A stretch of 64,000 nt of DNA from Maribacter stanieri (lineage in GTDB: Bacteria; Bacteroidota; Bacteroidia; Flavobacteriales; Flavobacteriaceae): positions 2,281,856-2,345,855 of the forward strand of contig NZ_FOYX01000001.1 of NCBI RefSeq assembly GCF_900112245.1, written 5' to 3'. The position numbers and the translations under genes were made by a program. A model generated the notes under the pieces. The model was not told the DNA's origin, did no database searches, and worked only from the letters and a program-made list of their open reading frames with translations. Shown here one piece after another: positions 1 through 7,070 of this stretch; the first letter of the stretch is position 1; every line of letters begins with the position of its first letter.

Positions 1-1242
1 GGTACTCCAGATTATGCTGACCTGCAATTAAGTAATTACATTTCAGTAATTGAAATTGCCAACCCAATGCATAGTTTATGGAGCGATGGTCGTTGGAATA
101 AACTCACCATGGCGCATGGTTGTTATTGGGGTAAATGTACTTTCTGCGATATCTCTTTAGATTATATAAAGATATATGAACCTGTTGCGGCAAGTCTTTT
201 GGTAGATCGTGTAGAAACTTTAATAGAACAAACAGGTGAATCTGGTTTTCATTTTGTAGATGAAGCAGCACCGCCTTCATTGATGAAAGCTTTTGCGTTA
301 GAAATTCTGAAAAGAAACCTGACCATTACATGGTGGACAAATATTCGTTTTGAAAAAAACTTCACCCAAGATTTATGTTTTTTGCTAAAAGCATCTGGTT
401 GTATTGCTGTTTCTGGAGGATTGGAAGTAGCATCAGACCGTTTACTGAAATTAATTGATAAAGGTGTTACAGTTGAACAAGTTGCCCAAGTGACACGCAA
501 TTTGACCGAATCTAATATTATGGTGCATTCGTATTTAATGTACGGCTACCCAACACAAACGGTACAAGAAACGGTAGATAGTTTAGAGATGGTGCGACAG
601 CTGTTTGAATTGGGAATTATACAATCGGGTTTTTGGCATCAGTTTGCATTAACAGCGCATAGTCCGGTGGGTTTAAATCCTGAAGATTATGGAGTAATTC
701 CAGATTTAAAACAGATCAGCTTTGCTAATAATGATATTGACTTCAAAGATAAAATTGGTGTAGATCATGGTAAATTTAGTTATGGTCTAAAAAAATCACT
801 TTTCAACTTTATGCACGGTATCGGGTTTGATATGAGTTTGCAAGAATGGTTCGATTTTAAAATACCTACGTCAACAATAGCTCCAGATTATATTTATAAT
901 TGCTTAGAACAAGAATTGGTACTGAATACAAAACCTACTGCTAAAGTAGCTTGGATCGGTCAAATGCCTATGACTAGTGAGCGAGTGAAGAAGAAAAAAG
1001 GAATGACTTGGCAACAACTAGAATTAAGCTTTCATACTAAGGTAAATAAGTATGAAATAACAGTGGATAAGGACAAAGGAGAATGGTTACTTTCTAGTTT
1101 GGAAAAATTGAAACCTGCCAATAAACTAATAAGTTACGGTCAGTTAAAAAAGGATTACGAATCTCAATTAGAAGATTTTGAACTTTTTTGGTACTCAAAG
1201 CAAATAAGTGGTTTGCGTGAGCACGGACTGTTGATTTTATAA
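1..1242 (+). CDS. Radical SAM protein, B12-binding type, 5' end cut by window
   Basis: The reading frame is open from base 1, so the gene begins outside the window and the ATG at 67 is probably internal. An iron-sulfur cysteine cluster appears early as C-YWGK-C-TF-C, spacing CX4CX2C rather than the usual CX3CX2C of radical SAM enzymes. Later segments (SGGLEVASDRLLKLIDKG, MVHSYLMYGYPTQT) match the elongated radical SAM barrel of B12-binding-domain family members, in which the cobalamin domain lies N-terminal and would be off the window. The substrate is unknown. It is followed after 15 bases by an acetyltransferase and probably forms one operon with the next four genes. The family assignment is firm and the reaction is not predictable. 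Confidence 0.85.
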   Translation, partial: GTPDYADLQLSNYISVIEIANPMHSLWSDGRWNKLTMAHGCYWGKCTFCDISLDYIKIYEPVAASLLVDRVETLIEQTGESGFHFVDEAAPPSLMKAFALEILKRNLTITWWTNIRFEKNFTQDLCFLLKASGCIAVSGGLEVASDRLLKLIDKGVTVEQVAQVTRNLTESNIMVHSYLMYGYPTQTVQETVDSLEMVRQLFELGIIQSGFWHQFALTAHSPVGLNPEDYGVIPDLKQISFANNDIDFKDKIGVDHGKFSYGLKKSLFNFMHGIGFDMSLQEWFDFKIPTSTIAPDYIYNCLEQELVLNTKPTAKVAWIGQMPMTSERVKKKKGMTWQQLELSFHTKVNKYEITVDKDKGEWLLSSLEKLKPANKLISYGQLKKDYESQLEDFELFWYSKQISGLREHGLLIL

Positions 1243-1257
1243 TTTAAGTATGTAAAA

Positions 1258-1797
1258 ATGAAAGTTGAAAATATTAGATTAGAGGAAATAGATGAAGTTT
1301 TCAACTTATATAACATTGCCTCAGCATATCAGAAAAGTAAGAAATCTGTAGTAGTCTGGCCTGAATTTGATAGGGATATGGTTTCTGCTGAAATAACCGA
1401 ACAAAGACAGTTTAAATTGGTCATTGATAATGAGATTGCTTGTATCTGGGCCATTACTTTTTCTGATGCTCAAATATGGGTAGAAAGAAATGAAGACCCA
1501 GCCATTTATATTCATCGTATAGCCACAAATCCAGATTTTCGTGGTCATAATTTTGTAGCTTCGATTGTAGATTGGGCAAAAGATTATGCAAAAATGTATG
1601 CTAAACAATTCATACGTTTAGATACTATTGGGGAAAATACCCGCTTAATTAAGCATTACTGCACTTGTGGTTTTAATTTTTTAGGCATGTTTAATCTGCC
1701 AAATGTAGATGAACTTCCACCTCATTACAAAGAAGGGCCTGTTTGTTTATTTGAAATTGATTTAAAAAAAGAGCGTAATGAAGCCAAGAATCGTTGA
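1258..1797 (+). CDS. GNAT-family N-acetyltransferase
   Basis: A 179-residue protein with the GNAT fold: acetyl-CoA-binding motif A region near residues 88-110 (HRIATNPDFRGHNFVASIVDWA) and the C-terminal motif B around IKHYCTCGFNFLG. The pyrophosphate loop reads RGHNFV instead of the usual R/QxxGxG/A, so it is a divergent member. GNAT enzymes move an acetyl group from acetyl-CoA to an amine; the acceptor cannot be told from sequence. It starts 15 bases after the radical SAM gene and overlaps the next gene by 20 bases, so it is translated from the same operon. Confidence 0.8.
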   Translation: MKVENIRLEEIDEVFNLYNIASAYQKSKKSVVVWPEFDRDMVSAEITEQRQFKLVIDNEIACIWAITFSDAQIWVERNEDPAIYIHRIATNPDFRGHNFVASIVDWAKDYAKMYAKQFIRLDTIGENTRLIKHYCTCGFNFLGMFNLPNVDELPPHYKEGPVCLFEIDLKKERNEAKNR

Positions 1798-2257
1798 ATT
1801 AAAATCAAAACAACTAGTAGGGTTAAATCAAGAAATGAGCCTAGTGGATAATAAGACTTTTGAACTTTGGAAAAATTTCAGGCAACGTAGTAAGAATATT
1901 TTAAATAAGTCGTCTCAAGACTTTATCTCGTTACAAATATATCCTAAAGGTTATTTTGAAACCTTTTCTCCGGCTAAAAGATTTGTAAAATGGGCTTGTG
2001 TAGAAGTAGATGATAATAAAAGTATTTCCACAGATTTTCAAAGTTTAAATCTAGAAGGCGGACTTTATGCTGTCTTCGATTATAAAGGTACTGCAGAAAG
2101 TGCCCCAGCTTTTTTTCAATATATTTATGGAGAATGGATTCCTAAATCAGATTATATTTTAGATGACCGCCCACATTTTGAAGTGTTAAGTGACAAGTAC
2201 AAAAACAATGATCCTGCCTCGGAAGAGGAGATTTGGATTCCGATTAAAGCAAAATGA
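1778..2257 (+). CDS. GyrI-like / AraC effector-binding domain protein
   Basis: A stand-alone 159-residue protein resembling the GyrI-like small-molecule-binding fold (SOUL/AraC effector-binding family). The pattern includes an N-terminal strand (RIVELKSKQLVGLNQEMSL), an ALFELWKNF-type helix (here KTFELWKNFRQR), a middle YPKGYF segment, and the LEGGLYAVFDYKGT then FFQYIYGEWIPKSDY signature typical of the family. There is no DNA-binding domain. Such proteins bind hydrophobic or cationic small molecules, or act as antitoxin-like gyrase inhibitors. It overlaps the acetyltransferase gene upstream and shares an ATGA overlap with the transporter downstream, suggesting a linked role in handling a small compound, which is inference. 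Confidence 0.7.
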   Translation: MKPRIVELKSKQLVGLNQEMSLVDNKTFELWKNFRQRSKNILNKSSQDFISLQIYPKGYFETFSPAKRFVKWACVEVDDNKSISTDFQSLNLEGGLYAVFDYKGTAESAPAFFQYIYGEWIPKSDYILDDRPHFEVLSDKYKNNDPASEEEIWIPIKAK

Positions 2258-3537
2258 AACAACCCGAAAAAGCGCCCTGGTATTACTTGATACTATTAAT
2301 TTTAGCTGGAGAGAGCGTCTTTATTTTACCCTTTGTTTTACAGCGAGTATTTAGGCCTACGGTATTAAAGGTATTTGAGCTAGACAATGTGTCATTGGGA
2401 CTTTGTTTTTCTGTTTATGGCTTTGTGGCATTGATATCTTATTTGTTGGGCGGACCTTTGGCAGATAAATATCAACCTAGAAAATTAATAGCTATTGCGT
2501 TGTGGATGACCGCCTTAGGTGGATTAGTTTTTGCAACCTTCCCTGATTATTTAATGCTTCAAATATTATATGGGTTCTGGGGTTTTACCACTATTTTTCT
2601 TTTTTGGTCTCCTATGATAAAAGCCACAAGGGTTTGGGGCGGACAAAATTCTCAAGGTAAGGCATTTGGATTTTTAGATGGAGGTAGGGGATTGGTAGGT
2701 GCTCTTTTTGGAACTTTGGGAGTACTCGTTTTTGCTCATTTTATGTCGGCAGATTTAGAGGTGGCGTCCTTGCAAGAAAGTAGATTTGCCTTTCGTTATG
2801 TTATTTTAACTTCTTCAGGTATTGTAGCGGTTGTGGGTGTCTTGGTTTGGCTGTTTATGAAGCTGCCCGAGCATCAAGAGAAAGAAATTGTTGTAGATAG
2901 AATTACAACTTCACAAATTAAAGAAGTCCTTCGACTGCCATCCGTTTTATTATTAATGATTATTATTCTATGTGCTTATGTAGGATATAAAATCACTGAT
3001 ATATTTTCGCTCTACGCCCAAGATGTTATGTTGTTAGATGAGGTTGGTTCTGCGGAAGTAGGTACGTTCTTGTTATTTGCAAGACCGGTTGTAGGTGTAT
3101 TTATAGGGATTGTGGCCGACCGTTCTAGACCAAGCTTATTTTTATTTATAGGCTTTGTAATTGCACTTATAGGTTCATTACTCTTTGCTTCTGGTATGGT
3201 TGCGAATGTTTCCTATTTTATATTTTTATTTTCTATAATGATTGTTGCATTAGGTGTTTACGCCATACGATCTTTATATTTTGCAGTAATGCAGAGTGGT
3301 AAAATTCCTTTAGTATTAACTGGTACTGCGGTTGGGCTTATTTCTTTAGTAGGATATACACCAGATATTTTTGCTGGTCCTGCAATGGGTTATTTACTAG
3401 ATGCTTCACCAGGTTTAGAAGGACACCGACATGTGTTTTGGATGTTAGCCTTATTTTCATTTATTGGTGGTATAGCGGCATTTAGATATCTTCAACTTTA
3501 TGGTAAACAATTCAATGACAATTCCAAAAAATCTTAA
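2254..3537 (+). CDS. MFS transporter, YihN-like
   Basis: A 427-residue major facilitator with about twelve hydrophobic segments. The MFS motif A between TM2 and TM3 is clear (GGPLADKYQPRKL), and a segment WGGQNSQGKAFGFLDGGRG near residue 130 resembles the YihN group of Escherichia coli. The second half repeats the pattern (FIGIVADRSRPS). It acts in the inner membrane; the substrate is unknown, YihN itself being uncharacterised. It begins inside the stop of the GyrI-like gene (ATGA overlap) and its end overlaps the next small membrane gene, so translation is coupled along this operon. Confidence 0.8.
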   Translation: MKQPEKAPWYYLILLILAGESVFILPFVLQRVFRPTVLKVFELDNVSLGLCFSVYGFVALISYLLGGPLADKYQPRKLIAIALWMTALGGLVFATFPDYLMLQILYGFWGFTTIFLFWSPMIKATRVWGGQNSQGKAFGFLDGGRGLVGALFGTLGVLVFAHFMSADLEVASLQESRFAFRYVILTSSGIVAVVGVLVWLFMKLPEHQEKEIVVDRITTSQIKEVLRLPSVLLLMIIILCAYVGYKITDIFSLYAQDVMLLDEVGSAEVGTFLLFARPVVGVFIGIVADRSRPSLFLFIGFVIALIGSLLFASGMVANVSYFIFLFSIMIVALGVYAIRSLYFAVMQSGKIPLVLTGTAVGLISLVGYTPDIFAGPAMGYLLDASPGLEGHRHVFWMLALFSFIGGIAAFRYLQLYGKQFNDNSKKS

Positions 3538-3901
3538 TCTGGTATTATCCGGAATTATTGTAATTATTGCCGGATTCGTATATGGTGGTCATCCAACGGT
3601 TATAATGCCAGAACTTTTAGGGTTTGAGGTGGTAGACTTGGAATTGAAGAATATGTTACGTGCTGTAATGGGTATTTATTTGGGTGTAGGGCTATATTGG
3701 ATAATAGCTGCTTTTAAACCCAAAATTTGGTATGGAGCAACAATGTGTAATGTGCTTTTTATGGGAGGAATTTCTTTTGGAAGAACAGTAAGTACAGTAG
3801 TTGATGGTATATCGCCACTATTTACACCTGCATTAATTCTAGAGCTATTGTTTTTTGGATGGGGATTATACAACCTAAAGAAGTACAAAGAAGTAATTTA
3901 A
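3515..3901 (+). CDS. DUF4345-type small membrane protein
   Basis: About 128 residues with four hydrophobic segments: LNLVLSGIIVIIAGFVYG, then the loop with a conserved MLRAVMGIYLGVGLYWIIAAF, then the third and fourth helices. This layout matches the DUF4345 family of unknown function. An in-frame ATG also exists at 3500, but the start at 3515 gives the usual family N-terminus (a short polar stretch, then the first helix). It overlaps the end of the transporter gene by 23 bases and ends 12 bases before the convergent lptB stop. Confidence 0.65.
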   Translation: MTIPKNLNLVLSGIIVIIAGFVYGGHPTVIMPELLGFEVVDLELKNMLRAVMGIYLGVGLYWIIAAFKPKIWYGATMCNVLFMGGISFGRTVSTVVDGISPLFTPALILELLFFGWGLYNLKKYKEVI

Positions 3902-3913
3902 GTATATACTTTT

Positions 3914-4654
3914 TTAGAAATCTAACTTCTTTTTACGTAGTTCAAAGTTTTGCCCCAAGTAAACTTTACGTACCATTTCATCTGCAGCTAATTCTTCTGG
4001 CTCACCAGATTTTAATATACCGCCTTCGAACATTAAATAAGAACGTTCTGTAATAGCAAGCGTTTCCTGCACGTTGTGGTCCGTGATAAGTATACCAATG
4101 TTTTTATCCTTTAATTGCGCTACAATACGCTGTATGTCTTCTACGGCAACAGGATCTACACCGGCGAAAGGTTCATCCAATAAAATAAATTTAGGATCGG
4201 TAGCCAAGGCACGCGCAATTTCTGTTCTTCTTCGTTCACCACCAGATAATAAATCACCACGGCTCTTACGAATATGACCAAGACCAAATTCCTCAATAAG
4301 AGACTCCATTTTCATGTGTTGCTCTTTTTTGCTCAACTTGGTCAATTGAAGTACACTTAAAATGTTCTTTTCAATACTTAGCTTTCTAAAGACGGAAGCC
4401 TCTTGTGCTAAATATCCAATACCATTCTGGGCTCTTTTGTACATGGGAAATTTTGTGATCTCCATGTCATCTAAATAGATGCTGCCGCCATTAGGTTTGA
4501 TTAGCCCAACAATCATATAAAAGGAAGTTGTTTTACCAGCACCATTTGGTCCTAATAATCCAACGATTTCTCCTTGATTTACTTCCAAGGAAATTCCTTT
4601 AACCACCCTACGACCTCTGTAGGACTTCATTATATTGTCGGCACGTAACTTCAT
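3914..4654 (-). CDS. lptB: LPS export ABC transporter ATP-binding protein LptB
   Basis: A 246-residue ABC ATPase. Walker A is GPNGAGKTT near residue 34, the Q-loop region contains [13 protein letters not shown], the signature is LSGGERRR near residue 138 and Walker B is [13 protein letters not shown] followed by a switch His in LITDHN. The ERRR form of the signature and the DPVAVEDIQ stretch are diagnostic of LptB, which powers lipopolysaccharide extraction from the inner membrane by LptFG. It is the last gene of the leftward run kpsF-tatC-CMD-lptB; kpsF makes a precursor of Kdo for the same lipopolysaccharide, a sensible pairing. Confidence in function is high. Confidence 0.95.
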   Translation of the reverse strand: MKLRADNIMKSYRGRRVVKGISLEVNQGEIVGLLGPNGAGKTTSFYMIVGLIKPNGGSIYLDDMEITKFPMYKRAQNGIGYLAQEASVFRKLSIEKNILSVLQLTKLSKKEQHMKMESLIEEFGLGHIRKSRGDLLSGGERRRTEIARALATDPKFILLDEPFAGVDPVAVEDIQRIVAQLKDKNIGILITDHNVQETLAITERSYLMFEGGILKSGEPEELAADEMVRKVYLGQNFELRKKKLDF

Positions 4655-4705
4655 GTTTTCAAATCTATTGGTTATTGGTCTGTTAGAAAAGTAATTAGGG
4701 ATTTT

Positions 4706-5056
4706 TTAACCTTGTTGGTTTTCTAATTCTTCCCAATACTCATATGCTCTTCTTAAATGTGGAATAACAATAGTACCGCCTACCAATGTAGCAATACTTA
4801 AAGTTTCCATGACCTCTTCTTTAGAAACACCCTCATTATAAGAACTTTCTAAATGATATTTTACGCAATCGTCGCAACGAAGAACTGCAGATGCTACAAG
4901 ACCTAATAACTCTTTTGTCTTTACATCTAAAGCGCCCGCAGCAAAAGCGTTGGTGTCTAGGTTAAATATGCGTTTTACAATCTTATTATTATCGGCCAAC
5001 AACTTATCGTTCATCTTAGAACGGTAAGCATTAAATTCTTCAATTTGGTTTGACAT
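4706..5056 (-). CDS. Carboxymuconolactone decarboxylase (AhpD-like) family protein
   Basis: A 116-residue all-helical protein of the CMD family. The redox motif is C61-D-D-C64 with His68 (RCDDCVKYHLESS), the arrangement seen in AhpD-like peroxidase partners, followed by the conserved GVSKEEVMETLSIATLVGG. The presence of both cysteines favours a thiol-disulfide or peroxide-related role over lactone decarboxylation. The start overlaps the end of tatC by 17 bases, and lptB follows after 51 bases. The partner protein is not evident in the window. Confidence 0.85.
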   Translation of the reverse strand: MSNQIEEFNAYRSKMNDKLLADNNKIVKRIFNLDTNAFAAGALDVKTKELLGLVASAVLRCDDCVKYHLESSYNEGVSKEEVMETLSIATLVGGTIVIPHLRRAYEYWEELENQQG

Positions 5057-5921
5057 TTCTATTTTTCTTTTTTTCTTTTTCAGCTTTTTTTCTTTCCTTT
5101 CTTAGTACCATCGCAGAAATAAAAATACTTACCTGGTATAAAATTATAACTGGTATAGCAACTATAATTTGACTTGTAACATCTGGAGGAGTAATTACCG
5201 CAGAGAGTATTAAAACAACTACCAAAGCAATTTTTCGGTACTTTTTCATTAATTCTGGAGTAACCAAACCTACTTTGGTTAAAAAGAAAATAATAATAGG
5301 TAGCTCAAATAAAATACCACAAGCAAGAACCGATATTTTTAGTGTACCTATATAAGAATCAAGGTCGAATTCGTTTAAAACCGAATCACTGACAACATAA
5401 GATCCTAAGAAGTTAATAGAAAGTGGTGCTACAATATAGTATCCAAATAAAACACCAATAAAAAATAAGATAGAAGCAATAAGTATAAACCCTCGGGAAT
5501 TCTTACGTTCGTTAGCGTGAAGTCCAGGACTTATAAACTTCCACATTTCATATAGAATATAGGGAAACCCTATAATTACACCTGCCCAAATTGAGGTCCA
5601 GATATGGGCCGAGAATTGTCCACCCATTTCACGACTCTGAATTGTAAAAGGAAATTCATCGGCACAAAAGGAAGAATCTATTACGGTAAATGACTGGATT
5701 TTATTTAACCATGTAGCTACATCACAGAAAAAGCGATATGTTGGAAAATCCATGTTTTTAGGTCCGAAAATAATCGTATCAAAAATGAAACCCTTCATTA
5801 AAAAGGCAACACTTCCAATGATGACAACAGCCAAAACGGATCTAATTAAATGCCATCTTAATTCTTCTAAATGGTCGAGAAATGACATCTCGTTGTGAGG
5901 CGTGGAAGCTTTGGAACTCAT
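5040..5921 (-). CDS. tatC: Sec-independent protein translocase TatC
   Basis: A 293-residue integral membrane protein with six predicted spans. The N-terminal signature MSFLDHLEELRWHLIRS is the classic TatC cytoplasmic segment with the functional Glu, and FPYILYEMWKFISPGLHANERK is the conserved first cytoplasmic loop region (F-P, E, P). The C-terminus is a lysine-rich tail (KKAEKEKKKNRNVKPN), somewhat longer than in Escherichia coli TatC. It translocates folded proteins with TatA, which is not in the window. It is co-transcribed with kpsF (the start abuts the kpsF stop) and with the CMD gene. Confidence 0.95.
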   Translation of the reverse strand: MSSKASTPHNEMSFLDHLEELRWHLIRSVLAVVIIGSVAFLMKGFIFDTIIFGPKNMDFPTYRFFCDVATWLNKIQSFTVIDSSFCADEFPFTIQSREMGGQFSAHIWTSIWAGVIIGFPYILYEMWKFISPGLHANERKNSRGFILIASILFFIGVLFGYYIVAPLSINFLGSYVVSDSVLNEFDLDSYIGTLKISVLACGILFELPIIIFFLTKVGLVTPELMKKYRKIALVVVLILSAVITPPDVTSQIIVAIPVIILYQVSIFISAMVLRKERKKAEKEKKKNRNVKPN

Positions 5922-6886
5922 TATAAAATACCTTCGTTTATTAAATTATGTAAATGGATAACACCCACATAAGTGTCATTATCCATAGCAAGTAGTTGAG
6001 ATATGCCCTTTTTTTGCATGTGTTCTAAAGCTTTGATTGCTAGTGTATCAGCAGGTATGGTTTTAGGATTGCTGGTCATAATATCTTCTGCCGTCAAGCC
6101 TTTTATGTTGTCGTGCTTGTTTAGCATACGCCTAATATCGCCATCAGTAACGATACCTACAACTTTTTCGCCATCTAGTACTGCTGTAACCCCTAACATT
6201 TTTTTAGAGATTTCTACAATTACTTTTTTGACTTCCTCGTCTTTTTGAACTTTAGGTACTTGATTTTTACTTACTAAATCAGCAACTCTTAAATACAGTC
6301 TTTTTCCCAAAGAACCGCCAGGGTGATATTTTGCAAAATCAGAACTACTAAATCCTTTTATTTCTAAGAGAACAATTGCTAGTGCATCTCCCATTACCAA
6401 CTGTGCAGTGGTACTGGTAGTAGGTGCTAAACCATTGGGGCAAGCTTCTTTTTCAACATGAGTGTTCAAAATATAATCTGCTTGCTTTGCCAAAAAAGAA
6501 TCGGTATTACCCGTCATGGCAATTAATTTATTCGTGCCTCTTTTTATAAGTGGCACCAACATTTTAATTTCCGGTGTATTACCACTATTAGAAATACATA
6601 TCACCACATCGTTATCTTGAACTGTACCCAAATCTCCATGAATGGCATCACCAGCGTGCATGAAAATTGCAGGGGTTCCGGTTGAATTAAGGGTAGCAAC
6701 AATTTTTGTTGCGATAATGGCACTTTTTCCAATACCGGAAATTATAACGCGTCCTTTTGCATCAATAATGCAGTTTACGATACTAGCAAAATCATCAGTT
6801 AAAAGAGAGGAAAGTTGTGCTATAGCATCACGCTCAGTTTCAATGGTTTTTTTCGCTAAGTCAATAATGGTGTCCGTTGCAATCAA
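5921..6886 (-). CDS. kdsD: Arabinose-5-phosphate isomerase, KpsF/GutQ/KdsD family
   Basis: SIS domain (GKSAIIATKIVATLNSTGTPAIFMHAGDAIHGDLG, then VICISNSGNTPEIK) followed by two CBS domains, the standard KdsD layout. It converts ribulose-5-phosphate to arabinose-5-phosphate for Kdo and lipopolysaccharide synthesis. The open frame runs back to a TTG at 6955, but that TTG lies inside a -7 promoter box (6953-6960), so I choose the TTG at 6886, which gives 321 residues, the normal family length. It heads the leftward operon with tatC, the CMD gene and lptB, and is divergent from recQ. Confidence 0.88.
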   Translation of the reverse strand: MIATDTIIDLAKKTIETERDAIAQLSSLLTDDFASIVNCIIDAKGRVIISGIGKSAIIATKIVATLNSTGTPAIFMHAGDAIHGDLGTVQDNDVVICISNSGNTPEIKMLVPLIKRGTNKLIAMTGNTDSFLAKQADYILNTHVEKEACPNGLAPTTSTTAQLVMGDALAIVLLEIKGFSSSDFAKYHPGGSLGKRLYLRVADLVSKNQVPKVQKDEEVKKVIVEISKKMLGVTAVLDGEKVVGIVTDGDIRRMLNKHDNIKGLTAEDIMTSNPKTIPADTLAIKALEHMQKKGISQLLAMDNDTYVGVIHLHNLINEGIL

Positions 6887-6942
6887 TCTATTATTCAAAT
6901 TATGGATTGTATTCCTAAAAGAATGTATTATCTTTAAGATGA

Positions 6943-6960
6943 CAAAATTAAACAAACTTA
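6943..6960 (-). promoter_or_regulatory. Two overlapping -7 boxes for the kdsD-tatC-lptB operon
   Basis: Read leftward, this stretch contains TAAGTTTG (6960-6953) and TAATTTTG (6950-6943), both exact matches to the Bacteroidota -7 consensus TAnnTTTG. A convincing -33 TTG at the right distance was not found for either. The position implies a transcript start near 6935-6946, downstream of the TTG at 6955, which is the reason to start kdsD at 6886. Confidence 0.4.
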
Positions 6961-7015
6961 ATTTTAAATGCCGATTATAGCATAATAATTTAGTAATGCC
7001 AAGCTAGGCAAATTG

Positions 7016-7023
7016 TAATTTTG
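7016..7023 (+). promoter_or_regulatory. -7 box for recQ
   Basis: TAATTTTG matches TAnnTTTG; a weak TTTA at 6989-6992 could serve as the upstream element. The transcript would have a leader of about 40 bases before the GTG start of recQ. Confidence 0.35.
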
Positions 7024-7070
7024 TTCGCTTATGAATTTTAAAGTAAGTAGTGTCCCCTTAAATGTAAAAT

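Noticed and set aside
3905-3922. Palindrome AAGTATATACTT near 3899 as a terminator
   Set aside because: No loop and a very AT-rich stem; too weak to call between the convergent genes.
3859-4053. Rightward open frame over the lptB 3' end
   Set aside because: A shadow of lptB on the other strand, with no family similarity; the convergent genes leave 12 bases between them.
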